Below are positions 8,705 to 17,684 of a stretch of DNA of 64,000 nucleotides, in pieces. A program made the position numbers and the translations under genes. The notes beneath the pieces were generated by a model that saw only the letters and a list, made by a program, of their open reading frames with translations, searched no databases and was not told the DNA's origin. Origin of the DNA: Acetobacter aceti (GTDB lineage: Bacteria; Pseudomonadota; Alphaproteobacteria; Acetobacterales; Acetobacteraceae); assembly GCF_002005445.1 (NCBI RefSeq), contig NZ_CP014692.1:1860001-1924000 (forward strand). The letters are read 5' to 3'. The number at the start of each line of letters is the position of its first letter. Within the stretch, counting starts at the first letter, position 1.

Positions 8705-9988
8705 ATGTCCTCCGTTGACGCCATCGAAAAGTTCATCAGTGACAAGACCCGCTTTGCCGGTATCGAGCGGGACTACACCGCGCAGGATGTGGCGAAGCTG
8801 TCCGGATCGTTCACCGTCGAACACACGATCGCACGGATGGGTGCGGAGCGCCTGTGGAAACTGCTGCATGAAGAGCCTTACATCAACTCACTCGGTGCGC
8901 TGACAGGCAATCAGGCCATGCAGCAGGTCAAGGCTGGCCTCAAGGCCATCTACCTGTCCGGCTGGCAGGTCGCTGCGGATGCGAATCTTGCGGGGCAGAT
9001 GTATCCCGACCAGTCGCTCTATCCGGCCAACTCCGTGCCGAACGTGGTGTCGCGTATCAACAACGCGCTACGCCGCTGTGACGAGATCGCGACACTGGAA
9101 GGCAAGGGCGACAAGACCTACTGGATGGCGCCGATCGTAGCCGACGCCGAGGCTGGTTTCGGAGGCGCTCTGAACGTGTTCGAACTGATGCGCTCCATGA
9201 TTGCGGCTGGCGCGGCGGGCGTTCATTTCGAGGACCAGCTTGCGTCCGAGAAGAAATGCGGCCATCTCGGCGGCAAGGTGCTGATCCCCATTTCGCAGCA
9301 CCTGCGTTCGCTGAATTCCGCTCGCCTGGCCGCTGATGTCGAGCGCACGCCGACCCTGCTGGTCTGTCGCACCGACGCCCACTCCGCCCAGCTTCTCACG
9401 TCGGACGTGGACGAGCGCGACCGTCCGTTCCTCAGCGGCGAGCGCACGGCGGAAGGCTTCTTCCGGATCAAGGAAGGTCTCGGCGTTGAATACGCGATCG
9501 CCCGTTGCGAAGCCTATGCGCCGTACGCCGACCTCCTGTGGTGGGAGACGTCCGAGCCGAACCTGAAGGAAGCCGAGCAGTTTGCCGAGGCGATCCACAA
9601 GAAGTTCCCCGGCAAGCTGCTGGCCTACAACTGCTCGCCTTCCTTCAACTGGAAAAAGAAACTGTCCGAGAAGGAGATCGCCGAATACCAGAAGGCGCTC
9701 GGCAAGCTGGGCTACAAATACCAGTTCGTCACGCTCGCGGGCTTCCACGCGCTGAACTTCTCCATGTTCCAGCTTGCGAAAGGCTACGCCGAGCGCGGCA
9801 TGGCGGCCTATTCCGAGTTGCAGCAGGCCGAGTTCGCGGCGGAAGCGGACGGTTACACCGCGACCCGCCATCAGCGCGAGGTTGGCACCGGCTGGTTCGA
9901 TGCAGTCGCCACAACGGCCAGCGGTGGCCAGTCTTCCACAACGGCCATGCACGGCTCCACCGAGCATGACCAGTTCAACCATCACTGA
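8705..9988 (+). CDS. aceA: Isocitrate lyase
   Basis: Cleaves isocitrate to succinate and glyoxylate, the first step of the glyoxylate shunt, allowing growth on acetate or ethanol. The 427-residue protein is of the usual bacterial length. It has the catalytic loop KKCGHLGG with the nucleophile Cys185, the upstream DAEAGFGG metal and substrate loop, and the NCSPSFNW stretch. A GAAGGA ribosome binding site lies nine bases before the ATG. It is followed by glcB after 170 bases containing two hairpins. Codon use is strongly GC-biased, suggesting high expression. The divergent ScfR/RamB-type gene is the likely regulator. Confidence 0.98.
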   Translation: MSSVDAIEKFISDKTRFAGIERDYTAQDVAKLSGSFTVEHTIARMGAERLWKLLHEEPYINSLGALTGNQAMQQVKAGLKAIYLSGWQVAADANLAGQMYPDQSLYPANSVPNVVSRINNALRRCDEIATLEGKGDKTYWMAPIVADAEAGFGGALNVFELMRSMIAAGAAGVHFEDQLASEKKCGHLGGKVLIPISQHLRSLNSARLAADVERTPTLLVCRTDAHSAQLLTSDVDERDRPFLSGERTAEGFFRIKEGLGVEYAIARCEAYAPYADLLWWETSEPNLKEAEQFAEAIHKKFPGKLLAYNCSPSFNWKKKLSEKEIAEYQKALGKLGYKYQFVTLAGFHALNFSMFQLAKGYAERGMAAYSELQQAEFAAEADGYTATRHQREVGTGWFDAVATTASGGQSSTTAMHGSTEHDQFNHH

Positions 9989-10024
9989 CCACTGAACTCC
10001 CGCGCCGGGAGCCGATCCGGCGCA

Positions 10025-10062
10025 CATCGTCCCGTCCAACTGCGGAGGCGGGCGGGACGATG
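10025..10062 (+). terminator. Hairpin after aceA, possible weak terminator or attenuator
   Basis: A perfect 10-bp GC-rich stem (10025-10034 with 10053-10062) and 18-base loop follow aceA. Only a short, broken T-run comes after it, so read-through to glcB is likely. It could protect aceA mRNA from 3' decay. Confidence 0.5.
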
Positions 10063-10082
10063 GTCCTCATTTTATCGAAGCA

Positions 10083-10143
10083 TCCGTGACGGTCTTCCAG
10101 CCCCTGTACATCCAGAAAGGCGCAGTCGGCAGACCGTCACGGA
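10083..10143 (+). repeat. 13-bp perfect inverted repeat directly before glcB
   Basis: TCCGTGACGGTCT at 10083-10095 is exactly complementary to 10131-10143, with a 35-base loop. The second arm ends 15 bases before the glcB ATG and touches its CCGGAGA ribosome binding region. It could be an operator pair, an mRNA-processing hairpin or a translation-control element. Confidence 0.55.
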
Positions 10144-10158
10144 CCCGGAGACACGACT

Positions 10159-12378
10159 ATGACCACGCATATCCAGATTGAAGGCATCAGCATCGATCGC
10201 GGTCTTCATACGTTCGTCAACACCGAAGTTCTGCCGGAAACCGGCGTTTCACCGGAGACGTTCTGGGCGGGCATCTCCGGTCTTGTCGTCGAATACTCCC
10301 CCAAAATTCGTCACGCGCTCGCTCAGCGCGACCGACTCCAGAAGGCTATCGACAATTTCCTGATCGGCAGCAGCGGCACGGACATGCATCTCCGCACCCG
10401 CTTCATGCGCGAGATCGGTTACGTCGAGGAACTCCCGCCCAAATTCACCGTCTCGACGCAGAACGTGGACGCGGAGATCGGCCGGGTCGCCGGGCCGCAG
10501 CTCGTGGTGCCCGTCAACAACGCCCGCTACGCCCTGAACGCCGCCAACGCGCGGTGGGGCAGCCTGTATGACGCGCTCTACGGAACGGACGCCCTGCCCC
10601 AGACGCCGCCTTTCCAGTCCGGTACGGAATACAATCCGCTCCGGGGCCGCATCGTCGTCCGTCGCGCCAAGCTGTTCCTTGATGAGACCGTGCCTCTGCT
10701 CATCGGTAGCCACGCGGATGCATTGTCCTACTACGTGCATCATGGCGAACTGCACGCGAAGCTCGAGTGCGGCCGCACGACAGGACTGAAACACCCGACG
10801 CAGTTCGCCGGTTTCGCAGGTGCGCCAGCAGAGCCCCGGGCTGTGCTGTTCAACAATCGCGGCCTGCATATCGAGCTCAAGATCGACCGTTCGTCCCCGA
10901 TCGGCAGTGTGGACAAGGCCGGAATCGCCGACGTGATTGTCGAAGCCGCCATGAGCACCATCATGGACTGCGAGGACAGCGTGGCCGCCGTGGACGCGCA
11001 GGACAAGGTTCTGGTCTATCGTAACTGGCTCGGTCTGATGCGTGGCACGCTGACAGCGGCGGTTCCCCGCAACGGTCAGGTCACGAACCGCACGCTGGCC
11101 CAGGATCGCAGTTACACCGCACCGGATGGCGCACCGCTGACGCTGCACGGCCGCAGCCTGATGCTGGTGCGCACCGTCGGTCATCATATGTTCACGGACA
11201 TGGTGCTGGACGCTGAAGGCAACGAAACACCGGAAGGTGTGATCGACGCCGCCATCCTGTCCGCCATCGCACTGCATGATCTGCGCGGCAACAGCCCGGT
11301 CCGCAACAGCCGCATGGGCTCGATCTATCTCGTTCGCCCGAAGATGCATGGCTCGCAGGAGGTTGCACTGTCCGATGCCATCTTCACCTCGGTTGAGGAG
11401 ATCCTGTCCCTGCCGCGCAACACGCTCAAGATGGGCATCATGGACGAAGAGCGGCGCACAAGCTGTAATCTTGCCGCCTGTATCAACGCGGCCCGCGAGC
11501 GCGTGTTCTTCATCAACACCGGCTTCCTGGACCGGACGGGTGACGAAATCCACACCTGCATGAAGGCAGGTCCGGTCGTGCGGAAAGGCGACATGAAGCA
11601 GGAGCCGTGGATCAGGGCTTACGAGCAGCGCAATGTCGCCATCGGGCTGGAATGTGGTCTCGGTATCGGTCCGCGTGGCCATGGCCAGATCGGCAAGGGG
11701 ATGTGGGCGATCCCCGACCGGATGGCCGACATGCTGGAGCAGAAAGGCGCGCAGATGCGGGCAGGCGCCAGCACCGCGTGGATTCCGTCACCCACGGCGG
11801 CCACCCTTCACGCACTGCATTATCATCAGGTGGACGTGATGGAGGTCCAGAAGGAGCTGAAATACCACGCGCCGCTGCCGATGGAGGATCTGCTGTCCCT
11901 GCCCCTCGCTCAGGGCGCACACTGGTCGGAAGAGGAAATCGCCGCCGAACTCGACACCAATCTCCAGAGCATCCTCGGCTATGTGGTGCGCTGGGTGGAT
12001 ATGGGCGTCGGTTGTTCCAGAGTGCCTGACCTGAACAATGTCGGGTTGATGGAAGATCGCGCCACACTGCGGATTTCCTCGCAGCATGTCGCCAACTGGC
12101 TGATGCACGGAGTCGTGTCGGAAGCGCAGGTCGAGGCCGCGCTTATCCGCATGGCGCGGATGGTGGACGAGCAGAATCAGGATGAGGCTGGTTACATTCC
12201 GCTCTCCACCCATCAGGATGGTCCTGCCTTCATGGCGGCCCGTGAACTGGTGTTCGACGGAGCGCGTCAGCCGAACGGTTACACGGAGAGCATCCTGCAC
12301 AGACGTCGCAGGGAGGCGAAAAGCCGCCACCGCATCGACGGTGTCTCCCATGAGGACATGGAGTTCGCCGCTGACTGA
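10159..12378 (+). CDS. glcB: Malate synthase G
   Basis: Condenses glyoxylate and acetyl-CoA to malate, the second glyoxylate-shunt step. The 739-residue length is that of the monomeric G isoform, not the shorter A form. Recognisable features are MDCEDSVAAVDAQDK, the Arg-rich substrate region near residue 340, RGHGQIGKGMWA and the late NVGLMEDRATLRISSQH. The ATG at 10159 follows a CCGGAGA ribosome binding site. It is downstream of aceA in the same direction and probably co-regulated, although hairpins between them may make their levels differ. An 11-bp-stem terminator follows. Confidence 0.98.
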   Translation: MTTHIQIEGISIDRGLHTFVNTEVLPETGVSPETFWAGISGLVVEYSPKIRHALAQRDRLQKAIDNFLIGSSGTDMHLRTRFMREIGYVEELPPKFTVSTQNVDAEIGRVAGPQLVVPVNNARYALNAANARWGSLYDALYGTDALPQTPPFQSGTEYNPLRGRIVVRRAKLFLDETVPLLIGSHADALSYYVHHGELHAKLECGRTTGLKHPTQFAGFAGAPAEPRAVLFNNRGLHIELKIDRSSPIGSVDKAGIADVIVEAAMSTIMDCEDSVAAVDAQDKVLVYRNWLGLMRGTLTAAVPRNGQVTNRTLAQDRSYTAPDGAPLTLHGRSLMLVRTVGHHMFTDMVLDAEGNETPEGVIDAAILSAIALHDLRGNSPVRNSRMGSIYLVRPKMHGSQEVALSDAIFTSVEEILSLPRNTLKMGIMDEERRTSCNLAACINAARERVFFINTGFLDRTGDEIHTCMKAGPVVRKGDMKQEPWIRAYEQRNVAIGLECGLGIGPRGHGQIGKGMWAIPDRMADMLEQKGAQMRAGASTAWIPSPTAATLHALHYHQVDVMEVQKELKYHAPLPMEDLLSLPLAQGAHWSEEEIAAELDTNLQSILGYVVRWVDMGVGCSRVPDLNNVGLMEDRATLRISSQHVANWLMHGVVSEAQVEAALIRMARMVDEQNQDEAGYIPLSTHQDGPAFMAARELVFDGARQPNGYTESILHRRRREAKSRHRIDGVSHEDMEFAAD

Positions 12379-12412
12379 CGGCTCCTTCATCCTCCTTGGT
12401 GACAGATAGCGC

Positions 12413-12453
12413 AAGGCGTTCCGGCCAGTTCTCCAGAAGTCGGAACGCCTTTT
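12413..12453 (+). terminator. Terminator of the aceA-glcB unit
   Basis: An 11-bp perfect stem (12413-12423 with 12441-12451) has a 17-base loop and ends in TTTT. It lies 35 bases after the glcB stop. Confidence 0.75.
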
Positions 12454-12603
12454 GACCCTGCCAGACGCGCAAATGTGGTTTGCCAGAGATCGGGTTGCGA
12501 GCGACATTCAGCCTCGCAACCCTTTACAAATCGGGGAGCACGACACCCGGCCCTCTCTTTTTCGGTTCGGGCGTTTGCTGCGCCTCCAAAAAGAAGAAAA
12601 GCC

Positions 12604-13017
12604 ATGCCGGAAGCTTTCCTTATCCTGATTCTGTTCCAGCTTGTCGGGTCCGCGTTGCAGACCGTGCTGCATCTCCCGGTTCCCGGTCCGGTGATCGGCA
12701 TGTTCCTGCTGGCCGCTGCCCTGCTCTGGAAACGCAGCCGGATACGGGCGGACAAGCCCGCCTCTTCCTTTGACACCCCTGCCCTGTCCTCGCTGTCCCG
12801 CAGTCTGATCGCCTGCCTGGGACTGCTGTTCGTCCCTGCGGGAGTGGGGCTGGTCACGCAGATGCCGGTACTGCTTGCGAACGGACTTCCGATTGCGGTG
12901 GCGCTGTTCGGTTCGACACTTCTCGGACTGATGGTGACAGCGTTCGTGATGCACAGGGCGACCCGCGACCGCCCCTCGCCCGAGCGTATTCCCGACACAG
13001 GTGGACAGGTGCTCTGA
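12604..13017 (+). CDS. lrgA: CidA/LrgA family membrane protein
   Basis: A small inner-membrane protein of 137 residues with four hydrophobic helices and the PVPGPVIGM family motif. CidA/LrgA proteins are holin-like and work with LrgB partners; members affect murein hydrolase activity, and in some species transport of pyruvate or other overflow metabolites. A longer frame begins at 12475, but the ATG at 12604 sits just before the first membrane helix with an AAGAAGAAAA stretch upstream. LrgB follows after two bases, giving the usual lrgA-lrgB operon. The gene lies downstream of glcB behind its terminator. Confidence 0.88.
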   Translation: MPEAFLILILFQLVGSALQTVLHLPVPGPVIGMFLLAAALLWKRSRIRADKPASSFDTPALSSLSRSLIACLGLLFVPAGVGLVTQMPVLLANGLPIAVALFGSTLLGLMVTAFVMHRATRDRPSPERIPDTGGQVL

Positions 13018-13019
13018 CA

Positions 13020-13763
13020 ATGCAGTCTTTTTCCCACACGCTTCATCAGATTTACGCGCGTTTTCTGCCCGAGCCGAATATGGAAACCCTGTTCTGGCTG
13101 AGTGTAACGCTTGCGGTCTTCGCGCTCGGCGTGCGGTTGCAGATCCGGCTTGATCGTGCGCCGTGGGCCAATCCCGTGCTGTTTGCGATCGCTTTCGTCG
13201 CGCTCGGGCTTCTGGTCACGGAAACACCTTATGCGACGTATTTTCAGTCCGTGAAAATCATCAACTTTCTGCTTGGCCCTGCCACCGTCGCGCTGGCCAT
13301 TCCGCTGGCGGATTCAATTCGTCTCGTCACCCGCAGCCTCCCCGCCATGACACTGGCTCTTCTGGCAGGGTCGATAACGTCCGTGGTCAGCGGTGTGTTG
13401 CTCGTTCTGTTGTTGGGCGGTTCCCATGATGTCGCCCTGTCCATGGCGCCGAAGGCGGTCACGACACCGATCGCCATCGCCATCACCACGCAGATTGGCG
13501 GTATTCCGGCGCTGACGGCAGCCTTCGCCATTCTGGGCGGGATCATCGCGGCGATGATTGGAGAGACGACCCTGCGACGGTTGGGGATTACGGACTGGCG
13601 GGCGCACGGACTGGCGGCGGGGATTGCAGGCAGCGGGATCGCCGCGGCTCAGGTGGCGCAGCGTGATCCGGTGGGCGCTGCTTTCGCGGCGCTGGGGATT
13701 GGGCTGAACGGGCTGGTGACGGCGATTATTGTGCCGTTGATCCTGTATTTTCTGCCGGGATAA
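13020..13763 (+). CDS. lrgB: LrgB family membrane protein
   Basis: A 247-residue inner-membrane protein with about eight hydrophobic segments and the family signature MAPKAVTTPIA, followed by GIPALTAAFAI and GIAGSGIAAAQ. LrgB/CidB proteins act with the small CidA/LrgA holin-like partner encoded just upstream. The ATG is two bases after the lrgA stop, so translation is probably coupled; a second ATG at 13080 is possible. The physiological role in acetic acid bacteria is not settled, and overflow-metabolite transport is a reasonable but unproven guess. No LytSR-type regulator is nearby. Confidence 0.88.
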   Translation: MQSFSHTLHQIYARFLPEPNMETLFWLSVTLAVFALGVRLQIRLDRAPWANPVLFAIAFVALGLLVTETPYATYFQSVKIINFLLGPATVALAIPLADSIRLVTRSLPAMTLALLAGSITSVVSGVLLVLLLGGSHDVALSMAPKAVTTPIAIAITTQIGGIPALTAAFAILGGIIAAMIGETTLRRLGITDWRAHGLAAGIAGSGIAAAQVAQRDPVGAAFAALGIGLNGLVTAIIVPLILYFLPG

Positions 13764-13888
13764 TCAATGCTGTTCTGGAAATTGGCGGCACTGAAACTCG
13801 GGACGGGGATGGTGCTATCAGGCAAGACTGTCCCGGACTATTAAGCCCGAAAGAGCATATCAGTCGAACCTCATTTCACTATGATACT

Positions 13889-14443
13889 TCAAGGATCGGG
13901 CGTTTTCGGCGCATTGTCTGCTTCATGCGTTACGGAAGCTGCCTTGACAGTTTCATTGATACCCTGTTCGACCATAACGGCTTCTTGTGCTTTTCTTGCT
14001 GCTCTGGCGGCAGAAATCTGCTGGATTATCTGGGTTTTCACTTTAGCCAAGGTGGCGACAAGAAGCCGGTCCATCCCTGTTTTACGCAGAACAAGACGCA
14101 TGTGGAGAGGCAAGTGGTCAATGACGATATTAGCCACCTTTGCAATAATCAGTTCATCAGAAATGATTTCGAAAAGTGTGGAAGCCGCGACCTTTGAAAT
14201 GGCCCCTTCAATATAAGGCTGATACTTCCTGATGATTGCAGCCTCTTTCAAGGATATAGTTTTATCTTTCAGCCAGACCGCACTGTCCATGACATCGTCT
14301 CTGATGCCAGCTACTTTCCCGGGAAGAAATGAGATTTTTTCAGGAAGCCATTTCCTCTTGCTCTTTTCATCTGTTTTCTGAATTTCGTCATTATCCGCTT
14401 CCGTTTCATCTGAAGCAGGAGCATTTTGTCTTTCAGGGATCAT
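13889..14443 (-). CDS. Hypothetical helical protein upstream-adjacent to none known
   Basis: A 184-residue protein that I do not recognise. It has an acidic, Glu/Asp/Lys-rich N-terminus of about 30 residues, then mainly predicted helices. The middle (about 70-125) alternates hydrophobic and charged residues and the C-terminus is Ala-rich. No signal peptide or clear membrane span is visible. The minus-strand frame is preferred over a 111-residue plus-strand frame that covers the same bases, because it is longer and has normal composition. It lies alone between lrgB (convergent) and mscL. Confidence 0.6.
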   Translation of the reverse strand: MIPERQNAPASDETEADNDEIQKTDEKSKRKWLPEKISFLPGKVAGIRDDVMDSAVWLKDKTISLKEAAIIRKYQPYIEGAISKVAASTLFEIISDELIIAKVANIVIDHLPLHMRLVLRKTGMDRLLVATLAKVKTQIIQQISAARAARKAQEAVMVEQGINETVKAASVTHEADNAPKTPDP

Positions 14444-14525
14444 GAAATCACTCCAGTCCAGTATCCGGCCTTATGAGAAGGTAAAGCTGACTTCCAGGAA
14501 ACTGTTCTATCTTCAGGAACAAAGT

Positions 14526-14555
14526 AAAAAAAAGAGGAGCCGGAGCTCCCCTTTT
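14526..14555 (-). terminator. Terminator of mscL
   Basis: On the minus strand a 7-bp stem (14545-14551 with 14534-14540, one G-T pair) and 4-base loop run into eight T residues. It lies 25 bases after the mscL stop. Confidence 0.88.
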
Positions 14556-14580
14556 CTTCAGGCTCATACGAGACAGTCGA

Positions 14581-15045
14581 TCAGCCGTGCGTCTGCTGAT
14601 GAACGATGGCGTCACGGATATCCTGCAACAGGAGTTCACTCTTGGTTGGTGCTGGCGGCGCTGCGGGCTCTTCAGCCTGCTTTGTGTGCAGCTTGGACAG
14701 AAGGCGCACCATCCAGAAGATGACAATGGCGACAATCAGGAACTGAATGACTGCGTTGATGAAGACACCATAGTTGAGGGTGACTGCCCCCGCTTTCTGG
14801 GCTGCATCCAGGGTCGGCTCAATCGGGCCTTTAAGGGTTACGAACAGATTGCTGAAGTCAATGCCGCCTGTGGCCAGACCAAGCACTGGATTGAACACGT
14901 CCTTGACGAGGCTGTTCACAATTGCCGTAAAGGATGCACCGATGATGACACCGACGGCCATGTCAACGACATTGCCCCGCATGATGAAGGCTTTGAAATC
15001 GTTGACCCAGCCCGGTGTATGCACAGCAAGTTTCTTGTCTGCCAT
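14581..15045 (-). CDS. mscL: Large-conductance mechanosensitive channel
   Basis: A homopentameric inner-membrane channel that opens under high membrane tension and saves cells from osmotic downshock. The 154-residue product has the N-terminal FKAFIMRGNVVDMAVGVIIG motif covering the first membrane helix and pore constriction, a periplasmic loop, a second helix (about 98-118) and a charged C-terminal bundle. AGAGGA lies upstream of the ATG. It is a single gene with its own terminator. Length and residues are normal for the family. Confidence 0.97.
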   Translation of the reverse strand: MADKKLAVHTPGWVNDFKAFIMRGNVVDMAVGVIIGASFTAIVNSLVKDVFNPVLGLATGGIDFSNLFVTLKGPIEPTLDAAQKAGAVTLNYGVFINAVIQFLIVAIVIFWMVRLLSKLHTKQAEEPAAPPAPTKSELLLQDIRDAIVHQQTHG

Positions 15046-15334
15046 GAGATCCTCTAAAAAATGATGTAGCCTGTCTTATCGACTGTCCACTCTTGATTAC
15101 AACAATAGATTAACCTTATGGCAACAAATGGGCGCGGAAATTGATTTTTTGGCCACAGACAATCAAAAGCCCATTAAAGATTTTCCGGATGCCTGCGTCT
15201 GACCACACCCTGCCCAGGTGCGGGAAATTGCCATTTTCTACCGCTTTCTTCGTTGCCATGGCTGCCGTATCCGCCTATACGTGCGCGATCCATCCCGGTC
15301 GGCATCGGGATCTTTATTCCTAGAGAGCGTTGAA

Positions 15335-15562
15335 ATGAAACAGAACATTCACCCCGACTACCACGAGGTCAACATCATCATGACCGACGGTACCGAATAC
15401 AAAACGTATTCATGCATGGGCGCCCCAGGCGACACGCTGCGTCTTGATATCGACCCGAAGTCTCATCCGGCATGGACAGGCGTCCAGCGCATGATCGACA
15501 GTGGAGGTCAGGTGGCCAAGTTCAACAAGCGTTTCGCTGGCATCGGCAAGCGCAGCTCCTGA
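15335..15562 (+). CDS. rpmE: 50S ribosomal protein L31
   Basis: A 75-residue ribosomal protein of the large subunit. Family residues are the N-terminal KQNIHPDYH and the conserved [10 protein letters not shown] and VAKFNKRF. It has only one Cys (Cys27) and lacks the CxxC pairs of zinc-binding L31, so it is the zinc-free form usual in Alphaproteobacteria. A longer frame begins at 15218, but the ATG at 15335 gives the conserved N-terminus. It is a single gene followed by a strong terminator. Confidence 0.96.
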   Translation: MKQNIHPDYHEVNIIMTDGTEYKTYSCMGAPGDTLRLDIDPKSHPAWTGVQRMIDSGGQVAKFNKRFAGIGKRSS

Positions 15563-15611
15563 GAAAAGGATCACTGTGAAAGGATGCGTTCTTTTCACAG
15601 ATGACCTTGCG

Positions 15612-15646
15612 AAACCCTGCACCGTAGCCCGGTCGCAGGGTTTTTT
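15612..15646 (+). terminator. Terminator of rpmE
   Basis: A 9-bp perfect stem (15612-15620 with 15635-15643) includes the A/T pairs and continues into six T residues. A second 8-bp hairpin (15574-15581 with 15593-15600) lies between it and the stop codon. Confidence 0.88.
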
Positions 15647-15842
15647 CTTTTTTGCTGCTCCATGAATTGCATTTCGCTCCGTCCGGATCGACGTTTTTCG
15701 CTTGACCCGGTCGCAAGCGGCGGCCATTACCGTACCAAGAGCGCGCCGGCAGGCACGCAGGGACGGACCAGCGAGGCTCCTCCCCCTCAAACCGATCCCG
15801 GTGCCTGCGTGAGCGCCAAGAGACCACGCAGCAACAGGATCG

Positions 15843-16427
15843 ATGATGAGCACGCTTCCTCTTATGCCCAAAGCGACAGCCGTATGGCTGATCGAAAAGA
15901 CTGCCCTGACCTTCACTCAGGTCGCTGAATTCTGTGGCATGCATCCGCTTGAAGTGCAGGCTATCGCTGATGGTGAAGTGGCGCAGGGAATCGTGGGATA
16001 TGATCCGGTCGCCAATCGTCAGGTCACGGCGGAGGAAATCAGTCGCTGTGAAGCCGACACGAATGCCAGACTGAAAATTCTTTCGACCATCAACCCGGTG
16101 AAACGCCGCGCCAAAGGCGCCCGTTACACGCCGGTCGCCCGTCGCAACGACCGGCCGGATGGCATCGCTTTTCTTCTACGTAATTTCCCACAGGTTCAGG
16201 ATCAGCAGGTTGCCAAGCTGCTCGGCACAACCAAGGACACCATCGCCAAGGTTCGCGACCGTCAACACTGGAACAGCCAGAACATCAAGCCACGTGACCC
16301 GGTGACCCTGGGCCTGTGCAGCCAGATGGACCTGAATGCTGCTGTTGCCGCCGCCAACGAGCGCCTGACACGTGAAGGGCACGAAGTGCCGCAACCCATG
16401 CCGATCGAAAGCGCTGACGGAGAATAA
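15843..16427 (+). CDS. trcR: Cell-cycle transcriptional regulator TrcR (DUF1013)
   Basis: A 194-residue alphaproteobacterial protein of the DUF1013 family. Conserved stretches are LPKA-like TAVWLIEKTALTFTQVA near the N-terminus, the FCGMHPLEVQAIADGE segment, and RNFPQVQDQQVAKLLGTTK, which resembles a helix-turn-helix. The family is annotated as a cell-cycle transcriptional regulator; its targets are not evident here. Two tandem ATGs (15843 and 15846) follow an AGGA. The C-terminal tail is Pro/Glu-rich. It is a single gene with a 13-bp hairpin just after the stop. Confidence 0.9.
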   Translation: MMSTLPLMPKATAVWLIEKTALTFTQVAEFCGMHPLEVQAIADGEVAQGIVGYDPVANRQVTAEEISRCEADTNARLKILSTINPVKRRAKGARYTPVARRNDRPDGIAFLLRNFPQVQDQQVAKLLGTTKDTIAKVRDRQHWNSQNIKPRDPVTLGLCSQMDLNAAVAAANERLTREGHEVPQPMPIESADGE

Positions 16428-16430
16428 TCA

Positions 16431-16462
16431 CAGGCTGCGCCTGTTTCTACAGGCGCAGCCTG
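16431..16462. terminator. 13-bp hairpin between convergent trcR and DUF465 gene
   Basis: A perfect 13-bp GC-rich stem (16431-16443 with 16450-16462) with a 6-base loop begins four bases after the trcR stop. No T-run follows on either strand, so it may block 3' exonucleases or stop transcription from both sides only weakly. Confidence 0.6.
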
Positions 16463-16477
16463 ATAACAGTCGTCACA

Positions 16478-16648
16478 TCAGGATACGGCCCTGATACGGT
16501 CCATTTCCTCCTTGACAGTGAGCTTCTGCAGTTTAAGGCGCATCAGGACATGCTGATCCGGCATTGGCCGGTGCCCTTCATCGTGGATTTTTTCATCAAG
16601 AACGGAGTGGCGGCGGCTTAGGCTTTCCAGGCGGGACTGCTTGCTCAT
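16478..16648 (-). CDS. Small YdcH-like DUF465 protein (56 aa)
   Basis: A 56-residue, highly charged helical protein starting MSKQSRLESLSRRH and ending in VKEEMDRIRAVS. The pattern SLSRRHSVLDEKI, then Pro, then a LKLQKLTVKEEM coiled segment, is that of DUF465 (YdcH-like) proteins. It is a likely short helical hairpin of unknown function. Its start codon is at 16648. It is divergent from a second DUF465 gene 254 bases away and convergent with trcR. Found by reading the minus strand directly. Confidence 0.85.
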   Translation of the reverse strand: MSKQSRLESLSRRHSVLDEKIHDEGHRPMPDQHVLMRLKLQKLTVKEEMDRIRAVS

Positions 16649-16902
16649 TGTTTCACTCTCCGATTGGATAGTTGCAACATGCGAATGCTAGCGCCGTCCG
16701 TCACCAATCTGACATGAAAAATTGCTCATGTTTTACGGATTATTTTTGCTCCGATGGGTGTTCTTCATTTCGGAACGGGTTCTGCCTCTGGTGTCAGACA
16801 ATACGTTGGCTTAACGTGACAAAAATCAGGACTGATTGTCTCACGGATGTGTAAAACAGATGTTCGTGGAGAATATCACGGAACGGAATTGCCGGAGGTG
16901 CG

Positions 16903-17103
16903 ATGCTGAGTGACCGGGAAAGTATGCTTCGCAGGCTTCATGAGTTGCGAAGCGAACACCGTGATCTGGATACGGTCATTGACCGTCTGGTCCATGAACC
17001 GATGGATCATCTTCAGCTTCAGAGGCTGAAGAAACGCAAGCTTCTCCTTAAGGATGAGATTGCATGGATCGAGAGTCACCTTATTCCGGATAATATCGCT
17101 TGA
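16903..17103 (+). CDS. Second small DUF465 protein (66 aa)
   Basis: A 66-residue helical protein of the DUF465 (YdcH-like) family. It has the RLHELRSEHRDLDTVID first helix, a short turn with Pro, and the LQRLKKRKLLLKDEI second helix. A strong GGAGGTG ribosome binding site precedes the ATG. Function of the family is unknown; it forms a two-helix coiled hairpin. It lies 38 bases upstream of purE in the same direction, which could be an operon, and is divergent from another DUF465 gene. Confidence 0.88.
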   Translation: MLSDRESMLRRLHELRSEHRDLDTVIDRLVHEPMDHLQLQRLKKRKLLLKDEIAWIESHLIPDNIA

Positions 17104-17141
17104 ACAGAATGGTCTGACCGGCTTCTGAGATTTGAGAGATC

Positions 17142-17684
17142 ATGGATAATATTGAAAACCAGCCCGAAGCGGCAGCGGATGAGTCTTTACAACAGAACTC
17201 TGAAGCACCCCGCGTCGGAATTATCATGGGCAGCCAGTCAGACTGGGAAACCATGCGGCATGCCACGCTGACACTGGAAGCTCTGGAAGTGCCATATGAG
17301 GTGAAGATCGTCTCGGCCCACCGGACACCGGACCGGCTGGCGGACTATGCCCGCACGGCAGCGGATCGCGGCCTTTCAGTCATCATCGCCGGCGCTGGCG
17401 GCGCGGCCCATCTTCCGGGCATGTGCGCGGCATGGACACGCCTGCCGGTGCTGGGTGTGCCAGTCGAATCAAAGGCCCTGAAAGGTATGGACAGCCTGCT
17501 GTCCATTGTTCAGATGCCCGGCGGCATACCGGTCGGCACACTGGCCATCGGCAAGGCTGGCGCCATCAATGCGGCCCTGCTCGCCTCCTCCATTCTCGCC
17601 ATTTCCGATGCGGAACTTGCCGCCCGGCTCGATACATGGCGCGCACTTCAGACTGCCTCGGTACGTGATGAACCCGAAAAATAA
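17142..17684 (+). CDS. purE: N5-carboxyaminoimidazole ribonucleotide mutase
   Basis: Converts N5-CAIR to CAIR in purine synthesis. The 180-residue protein has the class I PurE motifs GSQSDW (residues 30-35, with Ser31 and Asp34), SAHRTP (58-63, with His60) and the GGAAHLPGM loop. About 23 extra residues precede the conserved core. It overlaps purK by 17 bases, so translation is coupled and the two products act in sequence (PurK makes the PurE substrate). Confidence 0.97.
   Translation: MDNIENQPEAAADESLQQNSEAPRVGIIMGSQSDWETMRHATLTLEALEVPYEVKIVSAHRTPDRLADYARTAADRGLSVIIAGAGGAAHLPGMCAAWTRLPVLGVPVESKALKGMDSLLSIVQMPGGIPVGTLAIGKAGAINAALLASSILAISDAELAARLDTWRALQTASVRDEPEK

Noticed and set aside
9068..10039. 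A 323-residue minus-strand frame over aceA
   Set aside because: Antisense shadow of isocitrate lyase in GC-rich DNA; no recognisable domain.
10249..11682. A 477-residue minus-strand frame across malate synthase
   Set aside because: Antisense to glcB, which is clearly real. Its His/Val/Gln-rich sequence shows no domain.
13881..14216. A 111-residue plus-strand frame over the hypothetical gene at 13889-14443
   Set aside because: The minus-strand frame is longer, has more normal composition and extends to the next gene's spacing.
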